From CALMUP01 sp035327305 (GTDB lineage: Bacteria > Verrucomicrobiota > Kiritimatiellia > CAIVKH01), in the NCBI GenBank assembly GCA_035327305.1, contig DAOLDL010000003.1:29549-93548 (forward strand): a DNA stretch of 64,000 nt, written 5' to 3'. Position numbers and translations under genes: made by a program. This document shows positions 8,241 through 17,692 of this stretch, in pieces. Numbering within the stretch: position 1 is the first letter of the stretch; every line of letters begins with the position of its first letter. A model generated the notes under the pieces. The model made no database searches. It saw nothing but the letters and a program-made list of their open reading frames with translations, and was not told the origin of the DNA.

Positions 8241-9227
8241 TTATGATCCGTAATCAGGCTTGATTCTTCCGGCGGCCACGTCTTTCACCATCGACGTGAT
8301 GGAGGCGCGAACCGCTTCGCGTGAATTCATTTTGTTCTTCCAACCCAGAGCGCGAATTTTCCGGGTGTCCAGGCGATACAGGGGCACATCGGCTTTCCAG
8401 CCGCGAGAGCCACCGGTATGGGCATACTCCACATTTTTCAGTCCCATGCACCCGGCTACCAAGTCGGCAATTTCATTAACGGTAAGAAAGTCCTTTGAAG
8501 CGACGTTGAAGTAACGATAGCCCGGTTCGGGATTTTTTTCCAGCATCAGGAATGCCCCGACCACATCGTCGACGTGTATATAAGGTTTGCTTTGCGTGCC
8601 GTCGCCGAAAATTTTGAGTCGTGCGGGATTGGCGGCGAGTCGACGGATAAAGTCGTAGGCAACGCCATGGGTTTGCCGGGGACCCACGACATTGGCAAAA
8701 CGGAACACCACACCCTGTATGTCGAACATGAAACTGTAGGCGCTTACCAGCGCCTCACAAGCCAGCTTGCATGCTCCATACGTGGAAACGGGAATCATCT
8801 TGTCATAATCCTCCGGGATCGGATAAGGCGGCACTTCGCCATACACTCCGCTTCCCGATGTGAAAAATATCCGTTTCACATTTTCAAGCCGCATCGCTTC
8901 GAGCACATTGCGGGTAAGCATGGTGCCGTTGCTGAAATCTATGTCCGGATCGACGGCGGCCCTGGCAATGTCGGAATTTGAGGCGAGATGGAAAACGGTG
9001 TGGTGGTTACGTATGGCTTGCCGCAGTGCCTCGCAATCGCGCACATCACCCTCCACAATCGTCAGGCGCGGGTCATTCTGAACTGCTTCAAGATGCCAGC
9101 CCTGACCGGTGGAAAAATTGTCGTAAACGGTCACATGCCCGGAGGTTTCCCCCAAAAGACGAGTGGTCAGATGCGCGCCGATGAAGCCGGCGCCGCCGGT
9201 AACAAAATATCTGTGAGTTTCAGTCAT
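8241..9227 (-). CDS. NAD-dependent nucleotide-sugar epimerase (GalE-like), tandem copy 1
   Basis: 328 residues from the ATG at 9227; the open frame reaches 9290 but homologues begin near this Met, just before the Rossmann strand. VTGGAGFIG starts at residue 9, the active-site pair is Y150/K154 (STYGACK), and the serine region is FTSGSGVYGE. The sugar-nucleotide loop FGDGTQSKPYIHVDDVV is well kept. One base separates its stop from the start of the paralogous epimerase. It follows the beta-barrel exporter gene by about 100 bases, which could hold a secondary promoter, but no clear terminator is seen there. Confidence 0.87.
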   Translation of the reverse strand: MTETHRYFVTGGAGFIGAHLTTRLLGETSGHVTVYDNFSTGQGWHLEAVQNDPRLTIVEGDVRDCEALRQAIRNHHTVFHLASNSDIARAAVDPDIDFSNGTMLTRNVLEAMRLENVKRIFFTSGSGVYGEVPPYPIPEDYDKMIPVSTYGACKLACEALVSAYSFMFDIQGVVFRFANVVGPRQTHGVAYDFIRRLAANPARLKIFGDGTQSKPYIHVDDVVGAFLMLEKNPEPGYRYFNVASKDFLTVNEIADLVAGCMGLKNVEYAHTGGSRGWKADVPLYRLDTRKIRALGWKNKMNSREAVRASITSMVKDVAAGRIKPDYGS

Positions 9228-9328
9228 TGTATGTCCATGATTATTAAACAAGTACCGCATTTTTTCCAACTGCGGCGGAAAAGGCAACATGTAAACACGT
9301 TGTGGCTATTTTTGACGGTCCGGCATGA

Positions 9329-12300
9329 TTAAAAACGCGCTTTTAAACCAATTTCCCATGTTTTCTCCTCGTACGTCGGCATTTCCATGCGCGTAAAGCC
9401 GCCGAAACACTGAACTTCGCCTCCAAAATCATACGCAAGCCGGATCGTGATATTCCAAACATCCTCCCACTCCGTTGCGGTTTCCCGGGCTATTCCCCAT
9501 TCGGTGTTCAATTCGTAGGAAATCAATCCGCAGTTTCCCGTGAAGGCGCCCAGCAATGCATGATATTCCAGTTTTTCTGGAGAATAGTATTCGGGAACCG
9601 TATCATCGTTACGCTCCTGACGCACTTTGTAACCAGCGCCAACGTACGGACTATCCATTAAACGATACACGATTTGACCCGCGAGCTTCACGGCGTCATT
9701 GTCATCCGTACGTAGCAGATAGTTTCCGCGGGCATGTGCATCAAATTGATTCAGCATGATTGAATTGACTGACCATGAAAAAGCGTCGTACCGGATATTT
9801 TCGCGGATCGCTTCGACTGTCGGTACAATGTCGCGTTGGTAGCCCAGTTCCCAGCTTCCATTGAGCACCCGGTTTTCTGAATGTAAAAACAATGACCCGA
9901 CAGCCTGGTTTTTCGGTTCGTTATCGCTCCACTGTATCCACTGCAATTCACTGCGTAACCGGCGTTCGTTTGTGAAAAACCAAAGCCCCTCCATGCCCAA
10001 ACGAAAACCATCCACATCACCGAGCGATGTGCGGCGATGGTTACTATGTTCCGCCCGCGCACCCAGTCGAATATCTTCCTGTATGTGCCAATGTCCGGCA
10101 ACGCCAAACCGATTCGCCGATCGATCATCGGTATCATGGATGTTATCGAAGTTGACGACCAGTTGCGGCCTCAACTCCTTTTCAGCCTTTTCCAACAGAC
10201 GAAAAACCTGATCCTGATCAAGCGATCCGGCCTGCGCCGCTGTACGGAGCTTCGATAAAGCGGCGGGCAGATCCCCTCGTTCGAGCGAGTTTGACCCCCA
10301 ATCATACATGAACAAAGAAGGATCAACGCCAGAATCAGACACTTCCTGATATAATGCATGTGCACGGGCATGCTGACCTTGCTGATTCAACCGGCGCGCC
10401 ATTTCCACCTTGGCCTGAATAACCGGATTGTTGGATCTCAAATACTCATTGATGTCATCTGCGCCATCCAACATCACCAATTCCATGGTTCGAGGCGGCG
10501 GAATGGCGCGGAATGGAATTCGCATACGGTCATATCCCGGAGTTACAAATCCATGTTCATCCAAAGCCAGGACATAATCAAAATACTTGCGCGTCACATT
10601 TCGCAATATATCCACCTCCTCCTTGCCAGGATCGTGCGACATATGTCCACAATCTCCATGAGGATAAACAAACATGCGTGGAATACCTTCCGGTATCGAA
10701 CGGGCGGCATCGCCGAGCCATTGGTTTAACCGCGCTTCCATTTCCGCAACGGTTTCGACGGATTCATCGGATTTGATGATTCGATGGATAAGCGGATTAC
10801 CCAAAAAGGCCGATGCCACGCCCCTGGTATTTGAAATGTGCTCCGGCCCGGTGGTGGCGACCAACCATCGACCGCTCTGTTGCAGATCGACAAATGATGT
10901 ACGCGAAGTTTCACGAGGAAGCATGTGGCGAAAAACTGATACATCCACAGCAAGAACAACTTTTACCTGATGCTTTGCCATAAATGCATCCAATTCAGGC
11001 AACACATCGGGAGAGGGATGCACCAGCACCATGATGACTTGTTGCCCTGGATTGGCCACAGCGTGCTCCAACTCAAAAGGAAATATAAATGTGTAACCTG
11101 CCGCCAGCAACTGACGCATGTGGTTTTTCAATTGCCCGACATGATTCTGCCCGTCCATTTGACACACCGACAAGGATTTGTATGCCAATACGGGAACTGC
11201 GGATTCCGGTGCGAGTTGCGCCAAGGGTTTCAAGCGCCGGATCGAGGCTGGAATGTTTCGACCATGTGCCTTATTCCGAATAACAGCGCCCCCTTCAGTA
11301 TTGTTGATGATATCGTCGGCTCGCGCAACCAATCGATTCATCCCGGCATGGGCGGGATTATGTTTCAGATATTCTGATGCGTATGCAAAAGCGGCCGGCC
11401 AATCAAACAGACCTTCGGCAATTTCCGCACTGACTCTGTATAAATCCGGAGTTGGCGAAGATTCAATTCCGGCCTCGGCCAACGATGCCGCGACTTCATA
11501 ATCCCCTTTAGCTCTTGCCAACTCAATCGCCCTCGAGAATAATTGATGGGCAGGGAACTTCCGCAAGCCCAGCTCTATCAAATAAATCGCTTCATCGTGA
11601 CGGCATGCTCGCACCAATGCATCGGCGGCAGTCTGCAGGAAATACACGCCATCATGGACGTTGCGTACCGACTCCGTCCAAAGCGCAAATATTTCAGGCT
11701 CACGCCCCAGACTGACCAGCATGTCGGAAAATTTATCCGCGCCGAAAGTCCCGCGTGACCGCAGTCTTGCACCCCACCAATTTACCTGGGACACCGCTTC
11801 CGCATAACGTTCATCCGCCATCAACATGTCAAATAACTCCAGCCGCAAATCCGGCTGACCGGAATCGCGATCGAGACTTTCCATGACAAACATAACCGCA
11901 TCGGAAATTTTGCCCACTCGACGGGACTGCATTGCCTTTATTCTATAATGGACAGCCGGGGGAACAGGCGCCAACAAGGCGTTCATGAAGAAATCGTCAA
12001 CATTTCTCGGGGATTCAAAACGGGGCGCCAGCCTGGCCGCCTGAAGCCATGCGGAACTGGCAGGATCCCTTGCAATAATCCTCCGGTACAACGTATAAGC
12101 AGTCTCCGGCTCGCTGTTCATGGCAAATTCGTCGGCAAATCCCAGCAATAACGTGGTTATGAGTGGGTCATAGTAGGGTTGATCACCGACATAGCCGCGC
12201 ATGATTTCACCGAGTGCCTGATTATCGCGACATATCGCGGCAATTTCATAAAGTAGATCCACTTCAACATGGTCAAATGTCGGCAGGTCGCCCGGTGTAA

Positions 12301-13894
12301 GGGCAGGAAGTTCATGCGACCAGGCATCACAGTTGCCTTTCAGCGCCTTTATCAGCGATAATTGCAATGAGCTTTTGCGGTCTAGATTATCGGCGACAAT
12401 CCGTTCAAGAAGCATGACCGCCGCATTCATGGCGCCATTGCGCATTGCGGAATCGGCGAGATTACGCCAGGCGGATATCCCGCGCGTCGCATCCAGAAGC
12501 GAACGCGCATCGGAGAACGCGCGAATCTTCACCAATGCTTCCAAAACCTTGACCAAGTCCTCATCGGCAACCGGTCCGTCATGCCTGAATGCCCTCTCCC
12601 AGTATCGCAGAGCTTCAGCATCATCACCGGACTCCCACATGAGCCACCCGAGCGAACGAGCTGACTCAAAACCATCGGGATCGTAATTAAGCGATTCATG
12701 CAGAAGCCATATCCGTTCATGAACCGGACGGGATTCCGCGACCAGCCGACAGGCACCTGCCATCAATACATTCGATTGTTCACCACGGATATTTTTTAAC
12801 GCATGGAGTCCCTGCCGAAGATCATCAAAGGAAAGTACGAAGCGGGCGCGTCCTCTGGCCATGGCTTCAATTATATTATCCGGCGCCACGTCACGCTCGA
12901 TTTCCTCCACTTCACGAAACAATCCGGTCGCCAGATAATAAAAATGTCGAAGTTCGACTACGCGTTCATTCGTCGGAGAAAGTGCGACGGCGCGACGGAC
13001 ACAAGCGATGGCTTCGCTTGCATTTCCCGCCTGGAAATGTGCGTCAGCAATCCATGCCAGCCAACCCGGACGCACAGCATCCAGATGCTCCAGTCCCCGC
13101 GACCAGGCGTTCGCGGCATCCTGCCAATTTTCACCGTACCAGTAATGCCATCCCAAATCCGACCACAGACTTGCCCGCCCTGGATTTAACCGTATTGCTT
13201 TTTCGTATTCAGTGACTGCTTCAGTGGAGAGTTCGCGTCGCGCCAGATCACGTGCCCGTTGCTGATGAATCAGGCTTCGCAAATCCACATACGCATTGAA
13301 ATCATCCACGTCGTCATACCCCTCAATCCCGCCGGTCAGGATATCTTGACGAAAAATCGCATACAATTGCTTCAACGTGTCATCAGCAACTGAAGGCAGT
13401 ATTTTTGAAATCAGCATCGCGGCGGCGGAGTCCCTTTTTTTCTCCAACAAAATGCCCAACCACCGGATAATTGTGTCATTGGGCCGGCCCCGCAGACCTT
13501 CAACCGGAATTGCCTTCAGCAGGTTGTTTGCATCATCAAGGCGATTCATCCGCAAAAGCAGATCGACATTCCATGTGATGGAAAGTGACATCCAGTCGGC
13601 ATCGAGTTTCCAAGCTTTCTCCAGCGCTTGAAGCGCTTCCTGGTCGCGATTGCCAAGCATCAAGGCGCGACCGAATTGACGCCATGCCTCGGCATGGGCG
13701 GGATCAAGAGATACGGCGCGTTCCGCGTGAACAATGGCATCGCTGATGTGTCCTCCGGTCAAAGCCTGACGCGACGCGGACACGGCCTCATGTACGGTAG
13801 CGCTTTCCGCGTATGAGCTTGGCAACCACCCGCTCGCATGCGCACTCATAAATACGAAAAGTATGGCAGACGATAATTTAGCGATGATCTGCAT
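9329..13894 (-). CDS. Giant exopolysaccharide export protein: TPR array, deacetylase-like domain and C-terminal outer-membrane beta-barrel (PgaA-like architecture)
   Basis: 1521 residues with an N-terminal signal peptide (hydrophobic 8-22). Residues about 30-880 are TPR repeats (for example GGHISDAIVHAERAVSLDPAHAEAW-type units). About 915-1150 resemble the NodB/PgaB deacetylase fold: VPVLAYKSL at the start and FVYPHGDCG near 1078, but LVHPSPD stands where the catalytic T-F-D-D-G should be. About 1150-1240 hold further TPRs. From about 1243 to the end are alternating strands typical of an outer-membrane barrel, ending in aromatic F (WEIGLKARF). E. coli PgaA has periplasmic TPRs plus a barrel and is about 800 residues, so this is a much longer relative or analogue. 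It overlaps the upstream gene by 17 bases. It probably guides and exports the polymer made by the PilZ synthase. Confidence 0.8.
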   Translation of the reverse strand: MQIIAKLSSAILFVFMSAHASGWLPSSYAESATVHEAVSASRQALTGGHISDAIVHAERAVSLDPAHAEAWRQFGRALMLGNRDQEALQALEKAWKLDADWMSLSITWNVDLLLRMNRLDDANNLLKAIPVEGLRGRPNDTIIRWLGILLEKKRDSAAAMLISKILPSVADDTLKQLYAIFRQDILTGGIEGYDDVDDFNAYVDLRSLIHQQRARDLARRELSTEAVTEYEKAIRLNPGRASLWSDLGWHYWYGENWQDAANAWSRGLEHLDAVRPGWLAWIADAHFQAGNASEAIACVRRAVALSPTNERVVELRHFYYLATGLFREVEEIERDVAPDNIIEAMARGRARFVLSFDDLRQGLHALKNIRGEQSNVLMAGACRLVAESRPVHERIWLLHESLNYDPDGFESARSLGWLMWESGDDAEALRYWERAFRHDGPVADEDLVKVLEALVKIRAFSDARSLLDATRGISAWRNLADSAMRNGAMNAAVMLLERIVADNLDRKSSLQLSLIKALKGNCDAWSHELPALTPGDLPTFDHVEVDLLYEIAAICRDNQALGEIMRGYVGDQPYYDPLITTLLLGFADEFAMNSEPETAYTLYRRIIARDPASSAWLQAARLAPRFESPRNVDDFFMNALLAPVPPAVHYRIKAMQSRRVGKISDAVMFVMESLDRDSGQPDLRLELFDMLMADERYAEAVSQVNWWGARLRSRGTFGADKFSDMLVSLGREPEIFALWTESVRNVHDGVYFLQTAADALVRACRHDEAIYLIELGLRKFPAHQLFSRAIELARAKGDYEVAASLAEAGIESSPTPDLYRVSAEIAEGLFDWPAAFAYASEYLKHNPAHAGMNRLVARADDIINNTEGGAVIRNKAHGRNIPASIRRLKPLAQLAPESAVPVLAYKSLSVCQMDGQNHVGQLKNHMRQLLAAGYTFIFPFELEHAVANPGQQVIMVLVHPSPDVLPELDAFMAKHQVKVVLAVDVSVFRHMLPRETSRTSFVDLQQSGRWLVATTGPEHISNTRGVASAFLGNPLIHRIIKSDESVETVAEMEARLNQWLGDAARSIPEGIPRMFVYPHGDCGHMSHDPGKEEVDILRNVTRKYFDYVLALDEHGFVTPGYDRMRIPFRAIPPPRTMELVMLDGADDINEYLRSNNPVIQAKVEMARRLNQQGQHARAHALYQEVSDSGVDPSLFMYDWGSNSLERGDLPAALSKLRTAAQAGSLDQDQVFRLLEKAEKELRPQLVVNFDNIHDTDDRSANRFGVAGHWHIQEDIRLGARAEHSNHRRTSLGDVDGFRLGMEGLWFFTNERRLRSELQWIQWSDNEPKNQAVGSLFLHSENRVLNGSWELGYQRDIVPTVEAIRENIRYDAFSWSVNSIMLNQFDAHARGNYLLRTDDNDAVKLAGQIVYRLMDSPYVGAGYKVRQERNDDTVPEYYSPEKLEYHALLGAFTGNCGLISYELNTEWGIARETATEWEDVWNITIRLAYDFGGEVQCFGGFTRMEMPTYEEKTWEIGLKARF

Positions 13895-15800
13895 AAATCA
13901 CCCGCGTAACGCCCGGCGGGAAAAGCTCGATCTGCCTGGTGGTAACCGCCAATCTCCGTGCCGGAGTATATTTCCTGGCTTCCTCCAAGCTCATCTCGAC
14001 CTGGCCCTCATCCCCCGCGATCAACAACATCTCATTTGTTCCTATCCTGACTTGTTGCTTCAACAATTCCATCGCTTCATCCACGGAAACGATGAAGGTG
14101 ACTTGATATCCCAGGTCGCGGAACGCGGCGGCCAGTTCCGGATCATAGCCCGTAACGGCGAATCGCGTAACCAGCATGCGCACGGACGGCATATTGAAGA
14201 TGGCGGCGACTCGTTTAGCCAGCTCATGTGCGTCAGCCCGGGTATATTTTCGATGTGTGGTGATGACCGGAACCGTATTGATTCCATCTCGCGCCGCACG
14301 CATAACCTCCACTTGCCGATGCTCGGACAACGGATGCAGTCGATCGACATCCAACCATACCGGGAGAAGCGCGCTGGCCTGCTCTCTCATTGCATCCGAT
14401 AGTTGATGGTACCTTCCATCCAGCAGAAACAGAGGTTTCAATGGGAGATAGTGTACCGGCTGAACTTGAATTTCGCCGCCCTCCGAGCCGATCCAAAATT
14501 GACCGTGCGTAAATTGACGGGAAATCGGAACGGATCGGGCAAACATTTCCTGATCGTGAGATACCCAAATGCGGTTGTTCTTGATTCGCAGGAAAATATG
14601 GTGAGTGTCATCCAGATTATTGGTTCGGGTTGTCGAGGCCAGTGTTTGCAATTTCCCAAGTCGCTTTTCCTGGAGTCGAACGGTCTGGTTTTGAATGGAG
14701 ACCCGCAAGAAGGCGTGTGGTCCGGCGTAACGAACATACAAGGCGGCAACGGTTCCCGTTGAAATCCTCATGGTGACACCCGCCTCGAAATCACCCCAGA
14801 AATCGCTTCCTCGAAGAAGAGCCGAACCGTTAGCGCCAAGCAGAATGGAATCACCATCCATGACGCCATTTCCAATGTACCAGCCGGTTTGTAATCCCGA
14901 TGCGGGATACCATTCTTCCAGAGCACGAAGCAAATCCTCCGGCGACCATACGCCTTGTACCCTCATACGGGTAAGTGCGTACGGATCAGCGGTCTGACCG
15001 TTAAAAGGACTTCCTTCCTGCGTGAATGCAATTCGATGAAACTGCTTGAGCGCTCCCTGATTGATGGTCGATGCGAGAGGATCCACATCCCGCCCCTCTC
15101 CCGGATCACCATAGGGATATAAATATGCTTGAATCGGACGGCTGGTGGCGCGAGCGAGAATATCTGCGGCGACCCGGTAGTCACGCGTAAGACGATCTTC
15201 AAACATGCCGTCGGTCTCGACATTATTTCTTACCCAGGCGCGTCGACTTAAAAAATTACCCTCCTTGCCGGCGGGATCAACGGCAATGCGTTTAATTGCT
15301 TCATGTCCCATACTGGCCAGCGACCAATTCGGGTGCCGGGTGATCCGGCGCAAGTCGGTTTTGTCGATAAAATGATTTCCCCAGTATTCGGTTACTTCGG
15401 TAGGCACGAACAGTGTGCCGGTCATTCGATGTTTGATCAGACGCGGCGTTGCCCATACCATGTGATCCTTGCGCCCGCCTTCAAACATCAGCAAAACGGC
15501 TTTTCGCGGCAATGGCGCGTCACGATAATAAAAGGACTCAATATCATCCGTATTGATCGTGCTATATCCGTGATCCTTAAGAGCGTCGAGAAACGCATCC
15601 AGCTTGGCCGGGGAAACATACCGTGGATTATCGCTGTCCGCGATGCCTTCAAAAGACAACGCAAAGAATCCATCCCAACCCACATCGTCGCCCCATTCGG
15701 TGTCCGGGAGAGGATCCTTGCGAATAAAGAAATTGACAAGGGTGACAAAAAGAAATGCCACGATCAGCCATTGGGCGATGATGAATGCTTTTTTCATCAT
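13878..15800 (-). CDS. Membrane-anchored deacetylase-like protein with degenerate catalytic motifs and an internal beta-sandwich
   Basis: 640 residues. A single N-terminal transmembrane anchor (about 7-25) places it in the periplasm. Residues about 45-250 follow the polysaccharide-deacetylase (PgaB-N/NodB) order: FFALSFEGI, then LLMFEGGRKDHM near 104-115 where active enzymes have T-F-D-D-G, then SMGHEAIKR in place of the S-H-T-x-x-H metal motif, then LYPYGDPGEG. Residues about 300-450 look like a LamG/concanavalin-type beta-sandwich (DFWGDFEAGVTMRI..AALYVRYAG). The C-terminal ~180 residues may be a partial TIM-barrel-like domain. The start ATG overlaps the synthase stop (ATGA). It probably binds rather than deacetylates nascent polymer, but activity is not excluded. 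Confidence 0.75.
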   Translation of the reverse strand: MMKKAFIIAQWLIVAFLFVTLVNFFIRKDPLPDTEWGDDVGWDGFFALSFEGIADSDNPRYVSPAKLDAFLDALKDHGYSTINTDDIESFYYRDAPLPRKAVLLMFEGGRKDHMVWATPRLIKHRMTGTLFVPTEVTEYWGNHFIDKTDLRRITRHPNWSLASMGHEAIKRIAVDPAGKEGNFLSRRAWVRNNVETDGMFEDRLTRDYRVAADILARATSRPIQAYLYPYGDPGEGRDVDPLASTINQGALKQFHRIAFTQEGSPFNGQTADPYALTRMRVQGVWSPEDLLRALEEWYPASGLQTGWYIGNGVMDGDSILLGANGSALLRGSDFWGDFEAGVTMRISTGTVAALYVRYAGPHAFLRVSIQNQTVRLQEKRLGKLQTLASTTRTNNLDDTHHIFLRIKNNRIWVSHDQEMFARSVPISRQFTHGQFWIGSEGGEIQVQPVHYLPLKPLFLLDGRYHQLSDAMREQASALLPVWLDVDRLHPLSEHRQVEVMRAARDGINTVPVITTHRKYTRADAHELAKRVAAIFNMPSVRMLVTRFAVTGYDPELAAAFRDLGYQVTFIVSVDEAMELLKQQVRIGTNEMLLIAGDEGQVEMSLEEARKYTPARRLAVTTRQIELFPPGVTRVIYADHR

Positions 15801-17467
15801 ACTTCGCCCTTTTCACTACTGCGTGTTTGGCGTGTTCCCCACGAGGAAACCCAGAACGTAAGCACCGCCCACGGCACTTGCCACACCAGCACCAAAAGGT
15901 AATAGAAACAGAATATTACGCCGTAAAACCAGAGTCGGGATCGCTTCACCAACAGATAAGCCGCGCTCATGAGCGCGCTCATCAGGAAAATGCCGAAAAG
16001 GTACATGGCCGGTGTTCCCTGCTGAAAAACGGGAATGTAAACCAATGCCCGCATAACCACGGCGGGACTGATGACGGGAAGAATAAATCCCGCATAAAAC
16101 GAAAGCCACATCAACGGTTGCCGTTTCCAAATGAAAAAGCAGGCTTTCAGCGACTCCCTAAACCATGAGCGCTTCCAACGCATCTGTTGGCGTAGGAATG
16201 TGCGATGCCGGGTCGGCACCATGGTGGTGGTGCGGGCGCGGGCATCGTATTTCAATTTCCAGCCGCGACGAATCAATTTATTCGTCAATGACCGGTCATC
16301 ACCAAACGTCGCCGGCTGACCAAAGAAAGCTTGATTGATCCAACCGTCCAGAATGCCCAGCAGTGGTTCCCGACGATATGCCGTAAACGGTCCGGACAAG
16401 CAAGTAACCGTGTCAAAAATGCTTTCCGCCGCTTTAAGCACGCGGAATCCGATGAAATATCGGACCGCCTGCATTTTGGTCAGCATGTTAACCGAGGCAT
16501 TTTCGACATCGCAATGCCCGGTAACCGCGGCAACCTCCGGGTCGGCAAAACCGTCGACGATTTTGGATAATGCATCGGGACACAAGAAGCTGTCGGAATC
16601 GGTGTAGACGATAATTTCACCTGAAGCCACGCGGGTTCCGGCCGCCAGGGCATGGCGTTTGCCCTGCTGTTCCTCGAGGTGAATGATTACCAGGTCAGGA
16701 TATTTTTTCTTAGCCCGGTACATGGCGGCCAGGGTTTCGTCCGTACTGCCATCGTTGATTGCGATGACCTGCAATTTGTCCGCCGGATAATCCGACTCAA
16801 ACGCGTGGCTTATTGTGCGTTCGATATACTGTTCTTCGTTGTGCGTTGGAATCAGCACCGTAAGCGGAGGCTTCTCCTTGACCGGCCGGGGTGCGCGATA
16901 ACAGGCCGCGAAAATAAAGCGGCTTACCAGATATGCCCCGACGGAAATGGTGTACAGGAAAACGGGCACATCAAACCAGAAGTAATAAAGATTCTGATAA
17001 CGGGCAATGATGGTAAGGCTTGCCGCGACGAAGAGTACAATTACCGATATCCAGAGCAGGTAATTCCATGTGGTTCGTGACAAGCGCAGACTTAACCGTT
17101 CGCCAAACTGCACTCCGACTTCACCGGATTTTTCGTGACGGACTTTTACCGTGCCATCGACTTCATAATCGCGGGCGGCAAATTCTTCCGGCATGGCGCC
17201 TTCCGGAATGTGAAATCTTAATTTAATTTTCTCATGATCACCGGGAAGGTCCAATCCGGAAAGGCGGAGTCCGCCATCCGAAATATCCGAGGCCTTGGCC
17301 CGTATGATCTGTTGATTCGGCCCTGAACCGATGATTATTTCCACCGGGAAATCGACTTTGTAGCGGGGGGATTGACGCCGGTCGCTGGCATTAGGACGTG
17401 AAAGCGCCCTCAATCGCCGGTCGGGGATTCTAACCGGATGTATTTGTTTGCCGGTTTCTTCGCTCAT
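15797..17467 (-). CDS. PilZ-domain/GT2 processive polysaccharide synthase (hyaluronan/PgaC-synthase-like)
   Basis: 556 residues. An N-terminal PilZ domain has the two c-di-GMP-binding motifs: RxxxR at R31-R35 and DxSxxG at D61-G66. Two transmembrane helices (about 135-155 and 165-188) precede a GT-A core: NDGSTDET (238-245), TDSDS (289-293), LSGPFTAYR, FGDDRS (388-393) and the processive Q-x-x-R-W motif (Q427-W431). Three or four helices follow to the end. The MVPTRHRTFLRQQMRWKRSW stretch is typical of HAS/NodC/PgaC synthases. In BcsA the PilZ domain is C-terminal; here it is N-terminal. First gene of the leftward locus, probably made with the two downstream export proteins. The polymer is likely beta-linked hexosamine- or uronate-containing, but this is inferred. 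Confidence 0.88.
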   Translation of the reverse strand: MSEETGKQIHPVRIPDRRLRALSRPNASDRRQSPRYKVDFPVEIIIGSGPNQQIIRAKASDISDGGLRLSGLDLPGDHEKIKLRFHIPEGAMPEEFAARDYEVDGTVKVRHEKSGEVGVQFGERLSLRLSRTTWNYLLWISVIVLFVAASLTIIARYQNLYYFWFDVPVFLYTISVGAYLVSRFIFAACYRAPRPVKEKPPLTVLIPTHNEEQYIERTISHAFESDYPADKLQVIAINDGSTDETLAAMYRAKKKYPDLVIIHLEEQQGKRHALAAGTRVASGEIIVYTDSDSFLCPDALSKIVDGFADPEVAAVTGHCDVENASVNMLTKMQAVRYFIGFRVLKAAESIFDTVTCLSGPFTAYRREPLLGILDGWINQAFFGQPATFGDDRSLTNKLIRRGWKLKYDARARTTTMVPTRHRTFLRQQMRWKRSWFRESLKACFFIWKRQPLMWLSFYAGFILPVISPAVVMRALVYIPVFQQGTPAMYLFGIFLMSALMSAAYLLVKRSRLWFYGVIFCFYYLLVLVWQVPWAVLTFWVSSWGTRQTRSSEKGEV

Positions 17468-17692
17468 TTACGTCGATTCTCTGCACAATTCCGGCAACCC
17501 GATGCCCCTCTCCCGGAAAAGTGCCCTGACTCCTCACATCCTTATAATGGCGTGAAAGTAACACAGCGACAAACAAGCGACAAAACAAAACTGGAGAGAA
17601 CTGCCCGGGTTAATTTTGGCCGGTTTTAAGATTTAACTATGAACGAACCGACGTAATGTCATTCGAGGCCGATACCGATTCTTGAAACCTGG
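17468..17692 (-). promoter_or_regulatory. Upstream region of the exopolysaccharide operon
   Basis: 225 bases between the restriction gene stop and the PilZ-synthase start. On the minus strand a TTGTCG box followed 17 bases later by CATTAT, about 85 bases before the ATG, is a weak sigma70-like candidate. The leader is purine-rich (GGGAGAGGGG) but no tidy Shine-Dalgarno lies right before the ATG. No known riboswitch core was recognised. Confidence 0.3.
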
